Shown here piece by piece: positions 26,814-35,165 of a stretch of 64,000 bases of DNA (the stretch's first letter is position 1; every line of letters starts with the position of its first letter). This DNA is from Vibrio ulleungensis. GTDB lineage: Bacteria; Pseudomonadota; Gammaproteobacteria; Enterobacterales; Vibrionaceae. A program made the position numbers and the translations under genes. The notes beneath the pieces were generated by a model. The model searched no databases. It saw only the letters and a list, made by a program, of their open reading frames with translations, and had not been told where the DNA came from. The stretch covers positions 62,001 to 126,000 of the forward strand of contig NZ_JAFEUM010000001.1 in the NCBI RefSeq assembly GCF_016900875.1, written 5' to 3'.

Positions 26814-27048
26814 TGCGCTCCTAAAACGACCATATTCATCAAATTTCATTCTAGTTTGATGAATTCATTAAATCAAAATGAATTGCAATGAACTCTGTCC
26901 TTTAACCACGTTGAAATCACAAAATATCGAAGCAACACAAGCCGCTAATTCTAGCCACGGTGAACAAATTTGGTGATTGCTGTTCGCATTCCATTGAAAA
27001 ACGTATTACTTTTAATCACTTATCTATTTTCAGATACTAAAAATAAAA

Positions 27049-27059
27049 GGGGACAGGCA
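27049..27059 (+). promoter_or_regulatory. Ribosome binding site overlapping a GGACAGGCA repeat element
   Basis: GGGGACAGGCA directly precedes and enters the ATG at 27059. AAGGGG (27047-27052) is the Shine-Dalgarno sequence, and the string matches the repeat at 30112-30124 (GAGGACAGGCACC). Confidence 0.6.
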
Positions 27060-27976
27060 TGAAACCAAAACTGATCGTGCACGGCGGCGCATGGGACATT
27101 CCCGATCAATTTGTAGATGACCACGTCGCCGGAGTAAAAACGGCGATCGAGCAAGTATTTCCACTTCTTGAACAAGGTTGCAGCGCGTTAGACGCGGTAG
27201 AAAAAGCAGTAAATATTTTGGAAGCGGATCCTACCTTTGATGCGGGTCGAGGCGCTTTTCTCAATGCCCAAGGAAATATCGAGCTCGATGCTTTCATTAT
27301 GGATGGCAAAGCTCTAGATTTTGGCTCTGTTGCTGGGGTCGCTAACCTTCTTCACCCAGTCTCACTAGCTCGACATGTTATGAGGGCAGATGACTTTCGT
27401 TTCTTGGTCGCAGATGGCGCTCTGCAATTTGCAAGAGAGTGCGGAATGCAAGAGATTGATCCTAAAGAGCTGCTTACTGAGCGAGAATTATCGTTTTACC
27501 ACCAGATAAAATCAGATACTTCTTTTAAGACCGTGGATGCTTTTAGCGGAGACCCTCAGCCTTCAGATACCGTTGGTGCTGTAGCTCTTGATCAATACGG
27601 AAATCTAGCCTGCGCCACGTCCACCGGTGGCACACCTCGCAAACATCCAGGCCGAGTCGGTGACTGTCCTGTAATCGGCTCGGGAGGCTATGCTGATAAT
27701 CTATTAGGCGCCGCATCATCGACTGGCTATGGTGAGTCCTTAATGCGCGTAATGCTTTGCCGCACTGCATGTGACAACCTAACGCAACATAACGCAATGA
27801 ACGCTGCCATTGGGGCAATAGACTATTTACATCGCAGAGTGGAAGGATATGGCGGGGTGATCATGATTTCGCCACAAGGTGAATATGGGTTTGCTCATAA
27901 TACGCCGCGCATGGCTTATGCCTTTGCAGACGAAGGCGGTAAAACTCACGCAGCCATTCAAATCACAGACAATTAG
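27059..27976 (+). CDS. iaaA: Isoaspartyl peptidase / plant-type L-asparaginase
   Basis: 305 residues. An Ntn-hydrolase that cleaves itself at the Thr of SDTVGAVALDQYGNLACATSTGG to give alpha and beta subunits; that Thr is also the nucleophile. The N terminus KLIVHGGAWDIPD, the segment DPTFDAGRGAFLNAQGNIELDAFIMDG, and RVGDCPVIGSGGYADN are all family hallmarks. It hydrolyses isoaspartyl dipeptides and asparagine in the cytoplasm. There is no signal peptide. It stands alone and converges on the azl operon end with a 3-base gap. Confidence 0.92.
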   Translation: MKPKLIVHGGAWDIPDQFVDDHVAGVKTAIEQVFPLLEQGCSALDAVEKAVNILEADPTFDAGRGAFLNAQGNIELDAFIMDGKALDFGSVAGVANLLHPVSLARHVMRADDFRFLVADGALQFARECGMQEIDPKELLTERELSFYHQIKSDTSFKTVDAFSGDPQPSDTVGAVALDQYGNLACATSTGGTPRKHPGRVGDCPVIGSGGYADNLLGAASSTGYGESLMRVMLCRTACDNLTQHNAMNAAIGAIDYLHRRVEGYGGVIMISPQGEYGFAHNTPRMAYAFADEGGKTHAAIQITDN

Positions 27977-27979
27977 GAT

Positions 27980-28372
27980 TTATAACGCGTTTCGTTCATA
28001 GGGTAGCTTATCAGGGTCGACACCGATGTAATCGGGCTCTATGAACGAATTAAACTGTACCGCACTAATGTGGGACTGTCCTAACAATACCGCTTTGCAA
28101 ACACGATGCATGCCGTCCATAACACGCCCTTTCTCACATAAGATTATCGGGTAGCTAAGATCCGCTTGTTGAATAAGTTGTGTGTGTCCAATAACACTTC
28201 GACAAGTGGGCGCGGTTCCTCCAAAGTCATACCAAAAGGTTTCGTCGAGCTCTGTAATGGCACTTAAAGAGACCTCTATGACAGGCCTAGATTGAGAGAG
28301 CTCGATCAAGCGAAAAACATCCCATGCTAGTAGGCCTTGATCAGACTGACGAAAGTGATATTGCTGTCGCAT
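27980..28372 (-). CDS. ParB-like (ParB/sulfiredoxin fold) small protein
   Basis: 130 residues. The centre has a ParB-like pattern: LSYPIILCEKGRVMDGMHRVCKAVLLGQSHISAVQF, where the DGMHR block corresponds to the GxHR-type motif of ParB/Srx-fold nucleotide-binding proteins. There is no helix-turn-helix, so it is not a chromosome partition protein. ATG 28372 has AAGGAG about 8 bases upstream. It is the last gene of the XRE-azlC-azlD operon (31 bases after azlD). A link to amino acid export is not obvious, and I do not recognise a function. Confidence 0.65.
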   Translation of the reverse strand: MRQQYHFRQSDQGLLAWDVFRLIELSQSRPVIEVSLSAITELDETFWYDFGGTAPTCRSVIGHTQLIQQADLSYPIILCEKGRVMDGMHRVCKAVLLGQSHISAVQFNSFIEPDYIGVDPDKLPYERNAL

Positions 28373-28403
28373 GCTTTACTCCTTGTGGATTGCCAAAAAA
28401 ACC

Positions 28404-28742
28404 CTAACCGAATGCATAAACTATCAACCCAAAACATGCTACACCAACGCCGACAGGGACGCCTAATGAGCGAGTACGTAGCCAGGTGAGTAGTGTGACC
28501 ACGCTGCCTGCCGCAGTTGCGAACCAAGAAACGGGTGAAGGTTCCGCAGGAATAAGGGATACTCCCAACATCGCAGCGATCATGGCCGGCCCCAGCACCG
28601 TTAACCAAATGGGGACATTATCAAGACCTTGCTTACCGGAGTTTCGAGATAAACGACGAATCATCCACATGGTAGGTAACAAACGCATAAAATAGGTGCC
28701 TAATGCGACAATTCCCATCGCTATCCACACTGAATTATCCAT
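28404..28742 (-). CDS. azlD: AzlD-family branched-chain amino acid exporter subunit
   Basis: 112 residues. Four predicted helices; VWIAMGIVALGTYFMRLLPTMW and WLTVLGPAMIAAMLGVSLIP fit AzlD (small subunit). AAAGGAG precedes ATG 28742; an upstream in-frame start would lie within azlC. The 8-base overlap with azlC indicates translational coupling. With AzlC it should form an exporter for branched-chain or other amino acids. Confidence 0.87.
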   Translation of the reverse strand: MDNSVWIAMGIVALGTYFMRLLPTMWMIRRLSRNSGKQGLDNVPIWLTVLGPAMIAAMLGVSLIPAEPSPVSWFATAAGSVVTLLTWLRTRSLGVPVGVGVACFGLIVYAFG

Positions 28743-29466
28743 GTTGCTCTCCTTTTGCGCTTCTCTGATAGCTAATAAGATAATATGTAGCCATTCCAAA
28801 TAGAGCTGCTAATGGGATTGCAGCATTTGCCCAGCCATTTAATTTTAATAGCAGTGCCATTGAGGTTGTCACTATCAGCGACGCTGTCCAAATAAAAGAG
28901 TTAAATCGTGGTGCCAACAACACAAGGAACAATGATGGTAATGCGAATGGTAGAACTTCACCTAATAGTGGCCATCTAGCGATGAGTTCTGCCCCAGCCA
29001 GCGCGCCTAAAACTGTGCCACCAATCCAACTAAGCCACGCAACCCAAGCAGCGCTGGTGTACCACTGTATGCGCTGTGATTCTTTCATCTCTGGGAAGCG
29101 AGTATGTGCTAATGCGAATATTTGATCGGTGAGTCCGTGCATTAACGGGATCCACCAGCGATTTCGATTTATATAGGGAGCCAAGTTAGGGCCGTAAACC
29201 ACATGACGGGCGTTTATCAATAACGTCATCACCGTGACAAGCCAAAGTGGCGCGCCCGAGGCTATCATTGCAACAAATAAAAATTGGGCCGAGCCTGCAT
29301 AGATAAATATGGAGATGGCGATGGTTTCCCATGCACTAAAACCCGCCTGAACTGAGATCAAACCAAATGATATGGCTACGGGGACATAGCCACCCAGCAG
29401 CGGCATAGCATCTCTTACTCCTAAAGACCAAGCTGATCGGCTGGTAGTGTTCGATACTTGCTCCAT
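28735..29466 (-). CDS. azlC: AzlC-family amino acid exporter subunit
   Basis: 243 residues. The family pattern is GVRDAMPLLGGYVPVAISFGLISVQAGFS, then IFIYAGSAQFLFVAMIASGAPLWLVTVMTLLINARHVVYG and MHGLTDQIFALAH. About seven membrane helices. It forms an AzlCD (YgaZH-type) exporter with the gene downstream. It begins 3 bases after the XRE-cupin stop, so regulator and transporter are one operon. Confidence 0.91.
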   Translation of the reverse strand: MEQVSNTTSRSAWSLGVRDAMPLLGGYVPVAISFGLISVQAGFSAWETIAISIFIYAGSAQFLFVAMIASGAPLWLVTVMTLLINARHVVYGPNLAPYINRNRWWIPLMHGLTDQIFALAHTRFPEMKESQRIQWYTSAAWVAWLSWIGGTVLGALAGAELIARWPLLGEVLPFALPSLFLVLLAPRFNSFIWTASLIVTTSMALLLKLNGWANAAIPLAALFGMATYYLISYQRSAKGEQHG

Positions 29467-29469
29467 ACC

Positions 29470-29991
29470 TTATTCCTTCTTTCCATACGTGATCGTAACT
29501 AACAGCGTTGTCCATAATTCTTCCGTGCAATATCGGTGAGGTTGGTCTGCGCAAAATGATGCCGTTCCACCTGCAGTTAACCACAACTCCTCGCCAACAA
29601 CACCAGCCTTCACGCCCCCACTAATAACCGTCACAGCCTCAATGGATCCTACAATGTGAGGCTCAGAAAGACGCTCGGTATGAGGTGCACACAGCATCCA
29701 ATACGCGTCAACTTGAGGGTTGTCCGTACCTTGCTCAATTAGTCGAACCTGCACTTTGTCATCGCCAATGGGTGTATTCATTGAGGCGACTAAGCTGCCG
29801 AAAGGCACATCCAATTGCACTGCCAGCCGCCAGATAGTATCTATGGTGGGATTTCCCCCACCTTGCTCAAGCCGTGACAAATTAGATTTCGCAATGCCTG
29901 CATTTTCAGCCAATTTGGACAGCGACAAGCCCTTAGCTACACGCCATTTTTGTAGATTACGACCTAACGTATTGAGTGGAGGAGTTTCCAT
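29470..29991 (-). CDS. XRE-family regulator with C-terminal cupin domain
   Basis: 173 residues. An N-terminal helix-turn-helix (LGRNLQKWRVAKGLSLSKLAENAGIAKSNLSRLEQGGGNPTIDTIWRLA) is joined to a small cupin sensor domain (about residues 95-170). The protein heads the azlCD operon, so it should sense an amino acid or related effector and control export and its own synthesis. A perfect 32-bp palindrome 29 bases upstream of its ATG is the likely operator. Confidence 0.88.
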   Translation of the reverse strand: METPPLNTLGRNLQKWRVAKGLSLSKLAENAGIAKSNLSRLEQGGGNPTIDTIWRLAVQLDVPFGSLVASMNTPIGDDKVQVRLIEQGTDNPQVDAYWMLCAPHTERLSEPHIVGSIEAVTVISGGVKAGVVGEELWLTAGGTASFCADQPHRYCTEELWTTLLVTITYGKKE

Positions 29992-30020
29992 TGACAGTCC
30001 TTCGTTCTATTACTCTTTTT

Positions 30021-30052
30021 GTTCCTTATATAGAACGTTCTATATAAGGAAC
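30021..30052. promoter_or_regulatory. 32-bp perfect palindromic operator of the XRE-azl operon
   Basis: GTTCCTTATATAGAAC followed by its exact reverse complement. It contains a nested inner palindrome TATAGAACGTTCTATA and TATA stretches that could overlap the -10 region on the minus strand. It is unlike the other repeats in the window and appears once. Confidence 0.85.
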
Positions 30053-30418
30053 AGGGATTTGTCAATACTACTTGGGGATGAGGCTGGTATTTGGGACACA
30101 CACTAATAAAAGAGGACAGGCACCTTTTGAGTCTCAATCAGCACTTAACTAGCTGTTTTTAAATAATTAAAATTCAGGCATATATGGTAAGTAATGTGAG
30201 AGGTGGTAGGTAATAGCTAAATTGAAACTTGACGGATATTTTGACAACGAACCTGCATAACAAATAATTATCGGGTAACACCAACATTCAAGTTAAACTA
30301 GCCTTGGAGGCTTCAGTACTGTGAGCTTCGTACATATATATGTACATCAGCTAGGAAGTCTTGCTCTATCGTCCTTTGGTATTTTAACGATCAAATGTAA
30401 GCGAAAACTGGCTGCACA
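30053..30418. other. Gene-free interval between azl operon promoter and RAYT gene
   Basis: 366 bases. It holds two repeat elements (GGACACACAC at 30094-30103; GGACAGGCACC at 30114-30124) and, near the transposase end, a perfect 16-bp palindrome GTACATAT/ATATGTAC (30330-30345) flanked by AGC...GCT that can extend the hairpin. Otherwise A+T-rich with no coding frame I would support. Confidence 0.75.
30094..30124. repeat. Two GGACA-xx-CAC elements 3' of the RAYT gene
   Basis: GGACACACAC (30094-30103) and GGACAGGCACC (30114-30124) lie 10 bases apart in the same orientation. Confidence 0.75.
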
Positions 30419-31381
30419 CTAACACCCTAGCCGAAACAAATGTATCTTTGCTTTCCCCAACGCTAACTTAGTTTTAGGTACAAGGGCGTCATTTCCGACT
30501 GCTGAAGTATGCGGGCGAAGAAGATGCTTACACGCATTCATCCAATCTCGGTCATGTAATTTCAGTCTAGCCAGAATTGCGGGGTAGTTGCTCGGTAACG
30601 AGTGCTTATCTTTTCGATATTGCCTTGCTGTCCAATCCACTAACTCTAAGTACTCAATCAATTTAAACGGCAATCCATGCTTTCTCTTTGTCGATTTAAT
30701 GCCGACAAAAGGACACAAACAGGAATTCAGTGACACGTTTTCCATTAGTTCGTTAATGCGCCTTTTTATAGAGGTAAAATCTGAAGATTCTGGGGTAGAG
30801 GCAATACCAGCTCGTACGGGATTTAGATCAACGTAAGCCATTGCAGCGATTAAAGCATTCTCATCAAGTAGCGCTTGGCTTTTAAACCGACTTTCCCAAA
30901 AGTGACCTTTACATCCATCTTCACTATTGGCTTTACAGGCAATGTCATAATTTAGCTCTTTCATAAACCAACTCAACGACCAAAGCCGCTCTCGCCACTG
31001 TTCAATGGTTTCCACGCAATGATCATACTCTGCTTGGTCTAACGTAGATTGAGACTGCCAACGCTTTACATGGTCTGGGATTTTATGCTCGGTACTCCAT
31101 CTCTCCACAACGTCAGACATAGAAAGGGACGTCGCCTTTTCATGGTTAATGTGCAACACCACGTGGTAATGGTTGCTCATGATTGCGTAAGCGCACACGT
31201 CAATGCAGTAGGTATGAGTAAGTGATAAAAGTTTGCGCTCGACCCACTCTCTGCGGTGCTCATAACTGGTGCCAGTTCGCTTATTATCTCCACACAAATA
31301 ACTCTGCCTAACGCATCGTGAGACACAGTGATAATACGAAGTCGCTTCAATAGAAATTAGCCGTTTTCTTGCTGTTGCCAT
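30419..31381 (-). CDS. RAYT-like (REP-associated tyrosine) Y1 transposase
   Basis: 320 residues. The HUH motif is YAIMSNHYHVVLHI (His-hydrophobic-His), preceded by YYHCVSRCVRQSYLCG. The catalytic Tyr is probably in AAMAYVDLNPVRAGIA, a segment typical of this Y1_Tnp family. The C-terminal 120 residues extend beyond the short IS200 form, as in the larger RAYT proteins. There is no TnpB gene and no clear insertion-sequence ends, so it is a stand-alone domesticated-type gene. Hairpins flank it (31420-31436 upstream, 30330-30345 downstream), and GGACA-xx-CAC repeats lie on both sides. Confidence 0.85.
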   Translation of the reverse strand: MATARKRLISIEATSYYHCVSRCVRQSYLCGDNKRTGTSYEHRREWVERKLLSLTHTYCIDVCAYAIMSNHYHVVLHINHEKATSLSMSDVVERWSTEHKIPDHVKRWQSQSTLDQAEYDHCVETIEQWRERLWSLSWFMKELNYDIACKANSEDGCKGHFWESRFKSQALLDENALIAAMAYVDLNPVRAGIASTPESSDFTSIKRRINELMENVSLNSCLCPFVGIKSTKRKHGLPFKLIEYLELVDWTARQYRKDKHSLPSNYPAILARLKLHDRDWMNACKHLLRPHTSAVGNDALVPKTKLALGKAKIHLFRLGC

Positions 31382-31419
31382 TTTAAGAATCTTATAGAGA
31401 ATTTAATCAAGTCTTAGTC

Positions 31420-31436
31420 ACCTTCGCTAAGAAGGT
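31420..31436. repeat. Small hairpin upstream of the RAYT gene
   Basis: ACCTTC (31420-31425), 5-base loop GCTAA, GAAGGT (31431-31436), located 39 bases before the RAYT start codon. Possible recognition hairpin or leader structure. Confidence 0.5.
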
Positions 31437-31510
31437 AATTTACAGTGTAAAAATTGGGAGCCTTGCGATGTTAAATCAGTCGGAAAATCATACTTTTGAA
31501 AGCAACATGA

Positions 31511-31627
31511 GGTGTGCGTCCACTATTCATTTAAAGTGTGTATCCATTATTAACTCGGTGTGTGTCCTTTAATCTAATTCGTACTTCACATGCACAGGAA
31601 AAGACTTACTAATAATTGTGTATGTCC
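31511..31627. repeat. Four GTGTGxxTCC elements 5' of the RAYT gene
   Basis: GGTGTGCGTCC (31511-31521), GTGTGTATCC (31536-31545), GGTGTGTGTCC (31557-31567) and GTGTATGTCC (31618-31627). They are reverse-orientation forms of the GGACACACACC element, degenerating with distance. Confidence 0.75.
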
Positions 31628-31675
31628 ATTCAATCAGAGTTATAGTCAAAAAACATAGGCCAATGGCAGGTATTT

Positions 31676-32636
31676 ATGCTCACTGTGTTTTATCGAGAAA
31701 ACAATACCCTACACCGCGGTGGAGTAGAGCTAGTCGAAAGCTGGAAAGCAAACGGTGGCAATGTGTGGATCGATATGAACGGTGTGGAGACAGAAGAAGA
31801 GACTGCGTTACTGGCAGAGCTAGGTTGCCACCCACTCGCAATACAAGATGCTCAACGAACTAGACGGCCACCAAAAATCGAACAATTTGAGCAGTTTACT
31901 TTCATTCTTTACCGTGGGTTTAGTTCATCAAAGCCACAGCTCGATATCGAAACAATGGCTATAGCTGGATTTCTTGGGGAGAATATTCTTATCACTCGCC
32001 GGATTAGTCACTCTTACGCAATACAAGCGCTGTCCAATAGCGCTCAGCTGGCCAATTACCTGCGTTGTCCAAGTTTATTGTTTACCAAGATAATGAACAC
32101 CTCTGCTCAAAAATTTACTGACGCCATTTTAGATGCTGAAGATGAAATCAGCGAGCTAGAAGATGAAATGCTGGCAAATTCCAGTGACGATTTAATGAAT
32201 AGACTGATACTGCTGAAATCTCACTTAAGGAAAATCCAACGAGTTCAGTCGTATCATGCCAAACTCACTAAACAAGTGATGGATGAATCTTTCTCGTTGA
32301 TTGATGCAACTCAAGATGAGATCAAACACAGTTTGCGCGATGTACATGACAAGTTTGAACGTTTAGAAAGCTTGACCGCTATGTATTACGACCTTTGCGG
32401 TGACTTGATTGAAGGCTACATATCATTGAGCTCGCAGCCTCAATCGAACCATGCAGATTCTGACTGTGGTATCGGCAATTTTTGTGCCGTTAACCTTTGT
32501 TGCTGGGATTTATGGGATGAACTTCGAATACATCCCAGAGCTGTCATTTAAATACGGTTATTTCGTGCTCTGGGGGGTTATGGTAGCAATAGCGAGTGGC
32601 TTATTGTTTGTGTTCAAGCGAATCCGGTGGCTTTAG
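31676..32636 (+). pseudogene. CorA-family divalent metal transporter interrupted by a frameshift
   Basis: Frame one from ATG 31676 encodes the cytoplasmic domain and long helix (YHAKLTKQVMDESFSLIDATQDEI ... LCGDLIEGYISLSS) and then runs into an unrelated tail ending at 32551. Frame two, from about 32430, reads LNRTMQILTVVSAIFVPLTFVAGIYGMNFEYIPE, with the GMN selectivity motif, and a second helix ending at 32636. The family spacing YxSxxSxRLN suggests loss of two bases near 32434. Intact, it would be about 318 residues and import Mg or related ions. Pseudogene or sequence error. Confidence 0.78.
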
Positions 32637-32657
32637 CCTACAGAGTACCTGCGCGAT

Positions 32658-33647
32658 TCACCAAATAATTAATAATGTACACAATAAAAATAACCCGATA
32701 GCCCAAATCGTTAGAGCTTTTTTCGACGCTTTTTGGGCTTTATCCGCCTCCCACCAAACCCTCGGCGTAACGCCTTGAAAAATAAAGGTGGCGACACCAG
32801 CTAGGTTGACACATATAACATTAGCTAAGAACAAGAGTAATGCGCCAAAACTAAGCCCTACCTCTCCATTCCCTAACAGCAACCCAAAGGTTGCTAAAGG
32901 CGGAAGCAAGGCAACAGCCACCATAACACCAATGACCGAAGCCGATGCACCGGTTGTGAACGCTAATACGCCCGCTGCACCGGAGGCTAGCGCAAGTACA
33001 ATGTCATAAAAACTGGGCTCAGTTCGGGCAGCGATTTCCGGGACGGTTGAATCAACCGGCAATAAGTACCCAGCACAAATCGTTAGTGCCAACACGATCA
33101 AAATACCACTGCCAAAAGTCTTTAGCGCGTTGTTCCCTAACTCCTTGTCAGCTAAGCATGTTGCCAGTGCTAGCGCAACATTTGGACCTAGAAACGGCGC
33201 TATTACCATTGCGCCAATAATGACGGCAACATTGTTGTTAAGTAGGCCAATCGACGCAACTACCGTCGATAACACAACCATCATTACATAAGTGCGGTTG
33301 TTTTTAGTACTGTCCACGATTGTGCTATACAACACTTCTCTGCTGACTCGCGCGGCTTTATCAGCCTTGGTTTCGGTCGTCGAATCTTCTACAGGCTCTA
33401 TAATCCGTGGCACTGTAGCCTCAACAGGAAACACTATCATTCGAAAGCCTTCACTGTGAGCAAACTGTTGCTCGAAACAATCCATGACTTCTTCACAGCG
33501 CTCGACACTGCTTAAGACATTGCACACCACACTATTCTCGGACTCTTCTTCTTCCCAGTAGGTAAGGTTGTCTAACTCGTCTAAAAGGCTTCTACTACGT
33601 TCAAGGTAAGTAGGAGCCATTACTATTTTTATAAGACGTTGCGCCAT
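32658..33647 (-). CDS. DUF389 (TIGR00341-type) membrane protein
   Basis: 329 residues. A soluble N-terminal region (about 1-110) precedes the DUF389 membrane domain: NNRTYVMMVVLSTVVASIGLLNNNVAVIIGAMVIAPFLGPNVALALA, then VLAFTTGASASVIGVMVAVALLPPLATFGLLL and a final helix. Six or so membrane spans. The function of the family is unknown. Two GTGCCTGTCC repeats lie upstream of its start. It converges with the CorA-like pseudogene with a 21-base gap. Confidence 0.83.
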   Translation of the reverse strand: MAQRLIKIVMAPTYLERSRSLLDELDNLTYWEEEESENSVVCNVLSSVERCEEVMDCFEQQFAHSEGFRMIVFPVEATVPRIIEPVEDSTTETKADKAARVSREVLYSTIVDSTKNNRTYVMMVVLSTVVASIGLLNNNVAVIIGAMVIAPFLGPNVALALATCLADKELGNNALKTFGSGILIVLALTICAGYLLPVDSTVPEIAARTEPSFYDIVLALASGAAGVLAFTTGASASVIGVMVAVALLPPLATFGLLLGNGEVGLSFGALLLFLANVICVNLAGVATFIFQGVTPRVWWEADKAQKASKKALTIWAIGLFLLCTLLIIW

Positions 33648-33670
33648 AATTGGTTGGTTCCGGGTTTTTA

Positions 33671-33857
33671 AGGTGCCTGTCCTGAATTATGAAGCCCCTT
33701 AAACGGATAAGCTGTATCTATCACAAGAAAAGCCATGGATTGTGAATTTTAGGTGCAAGTAACTTTTACCTAAGCCAGTCCCTGTTATTAGAGTGTGGAT
33801 TAATGTGCCTGTTCTGTTATACGCACAGTGACGTATAACCCCCAAATGTGCCTGTCC
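33671..33857. repeat. Three GTGCCTGT(T/C)C elements
   Basis: AGGTGCCTGTCC (33671-33682), ATGTGCCTGTTC (33803-33814) and ATGTGCCTGTCC (33846-33857). They are the reverse orientation of GGACAGGCACC. The last one runs directly into a 12-bp tandem repeat. Confidence 0.8.
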
Positions 33858-33904
33858 ACTTTATAGTTCACTTTATAGTTCACTTTATAGTTCACTTTAT
33901 AGTT
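33857..33904. repeat. Four perfect tandem copies of a 12-bp unit
   Basis: CACTTTATAGTT repeated at 33857, 33869, 33881 and 33893 without mismatch. The array ends inside the stop codon region of the AraC-type gene (stop 33903-33905). Tandem units of this size can change copy number by slippage. Confidence 0.95.
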
Positions 33905-34799
33905 ACGAAGCTAACGCTTCAGGGATCGCCTTGGTATGGCTCCATTGTTTTGGTGACTGTCCATACATGCGCTTAAATTCTCGACTGAATTGGGAGGAGC
34001 TGGCATAGCCAACTTCCATTGCCGCGGTACTTACGTTCATTCCGCTCGCAATTTTCATTGCCGCACTATTGAGGCGCATCGATTTAACAAACTGGATGGG
34101 AGACATTGACGTCGCTTGTTTGAACTTACGATGCAAAACCGCGCGGCTCATTCCAACTTGGGCTGCCATATCATCTATTGTCACGGTCTCATCTAGGCGA
34201 GAAGATAAATATTCGATAGATCGTGCGATTTCATTTCCAACACCAAATGCACCTCGGGCGGATTCGCCGGCCTCGCCTTTGAGAACTGCGTAATACAATT
34301 CACGTAGACGACCGTCACCCAAAATGGATGTATCGGCTTTATTATCGCCTAACATGAGTAAGCGGTGCAGAGCATCTGTAAATCCATCATCCCATTGCGA
34401 AAGGGCTAATCCAGGAGGAAGTGAGCGGCCTTGAGGTTTGCGTATTGCTCCTAAGGCGCTTTCAGATTCAATCGCCAGTTCAGTCATCACCTTGGTGTCT
34501 AAAGAAATGTACACACCCAATAGCGGGTTTTCAGGGGACGCTTCTGGGGTACCTGCTTCAACAGGCATCGACATCGAACAACACATGTATTGGTTGCTGT
34601 CGTACGCGTAGCGATTGCCATCCAATATCGCTTCTTTTGCACCACTCACAATCGCAATAACGGTTGGTTCATAAACTGCTGGAGCGCAGTTAACTGGAGT
34701 AGTGACTCTGAACAGTTTGACCCCTTTTATCCCTGTTTCGGTCATCCCATCCGAGCTCACTCTGCTCTCTATCAGTGCTTTAATTTGAGACTTACTCAT
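33903..34799 (-). CDS. AraC-family regulator with AraC_N-type sensor domain
   Basis: 298 residues from ATG 34799; an ATG at 34832 would add 11 residues. The N-terminal half (GVKLFRVTTPVNCAPAVYEPTVIAIVSGAKEAIL) is the AraC_N / cupin-like type found in regulators of reductase or alcohol-related genes. The C-terminal half has two helix-turn-helix units (VTIDDMAAQVGMSRAVLHRKFKQ and VSTAAMEVGYASSSQFSREFKRMYG). No divergent target is adjacent; the next gene upstream begins at 35166 on the other strand. The 3' end touches a 12-bp tandem array. Confidence 0.87.
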   Translation of the reverse strand: MSKSQIKALIESRVSSDGMTETGIKGVKLFRVTTPVNCAPAVYEPTVIAIVSGAKEAILDGNRYAYDSNQYMCCSMSMPVEAGTPEASPENPLLGVYISLDTKVMTELAIESESALGAIRKPQGRSLPPGLALSQWDDGFTDALHRLLMLGDNKADTSILGDGRLRELYYAVLKGEAGESARGAFGVGNEIARSIEYLSSRLDETVTIDDMAAQVGMSRAVLHRKFKQATSMSPIQFVKSMRLNSAAMKIASGMNVSTAAMEVGYASSSQFSREFKRMYGQSPKQWSHTKAIPEALAS

Positions 34800-35165
34800 G
34801 CCTATACCTAGGTCAATAACACATGTAGTCAACCTAGCACCGCTTTATTCTCAGTTCAATAACGTGAGAGTAATAGGCAAAAATTAGAGACAATGGCGCT
34901 CAGATAAGGGCAGCATTGAGAGTAATCACAGCATCAGGCTCTCATTAATGGCTCGCACATTGAATCTGCTTGTTAAAAAAGGGCTAATAAAACCGCTCTA
35001 CTCTCTCTTAACGTCGAACGAACACAACCCCCTTTCCTAACATTATATAAGCTGTCAATTCAGCTGAATTTTGCAAACCTTTTGCTTTGAAGTACCGTAA
35101 GTATTGCTAATTGACACTAATCACCTACATTTTGATTAGGGAACCTCAACAAATATTGGGAAATT
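34800..35165. other. Gene-free interval between AraC gene and secreted unknown
   Basis: 366 bases. The only structure I see is a perfect 14-bp palindrome, AATTCAGCTGAATT (35057-35070), about 95 bases before the next start codon, and a possible TTGACA at 35111-35116 with a poor -10. The rest shows no coding frame or repeat-family element. Confidence 0.6.

Noticed and set aside
30419..31381. Complete IS200/IS605 insertion sequence
   Set aside because: No TnpB gene, no defined ends or target duplication, and the protein is the longer stand-alone RAYT form.
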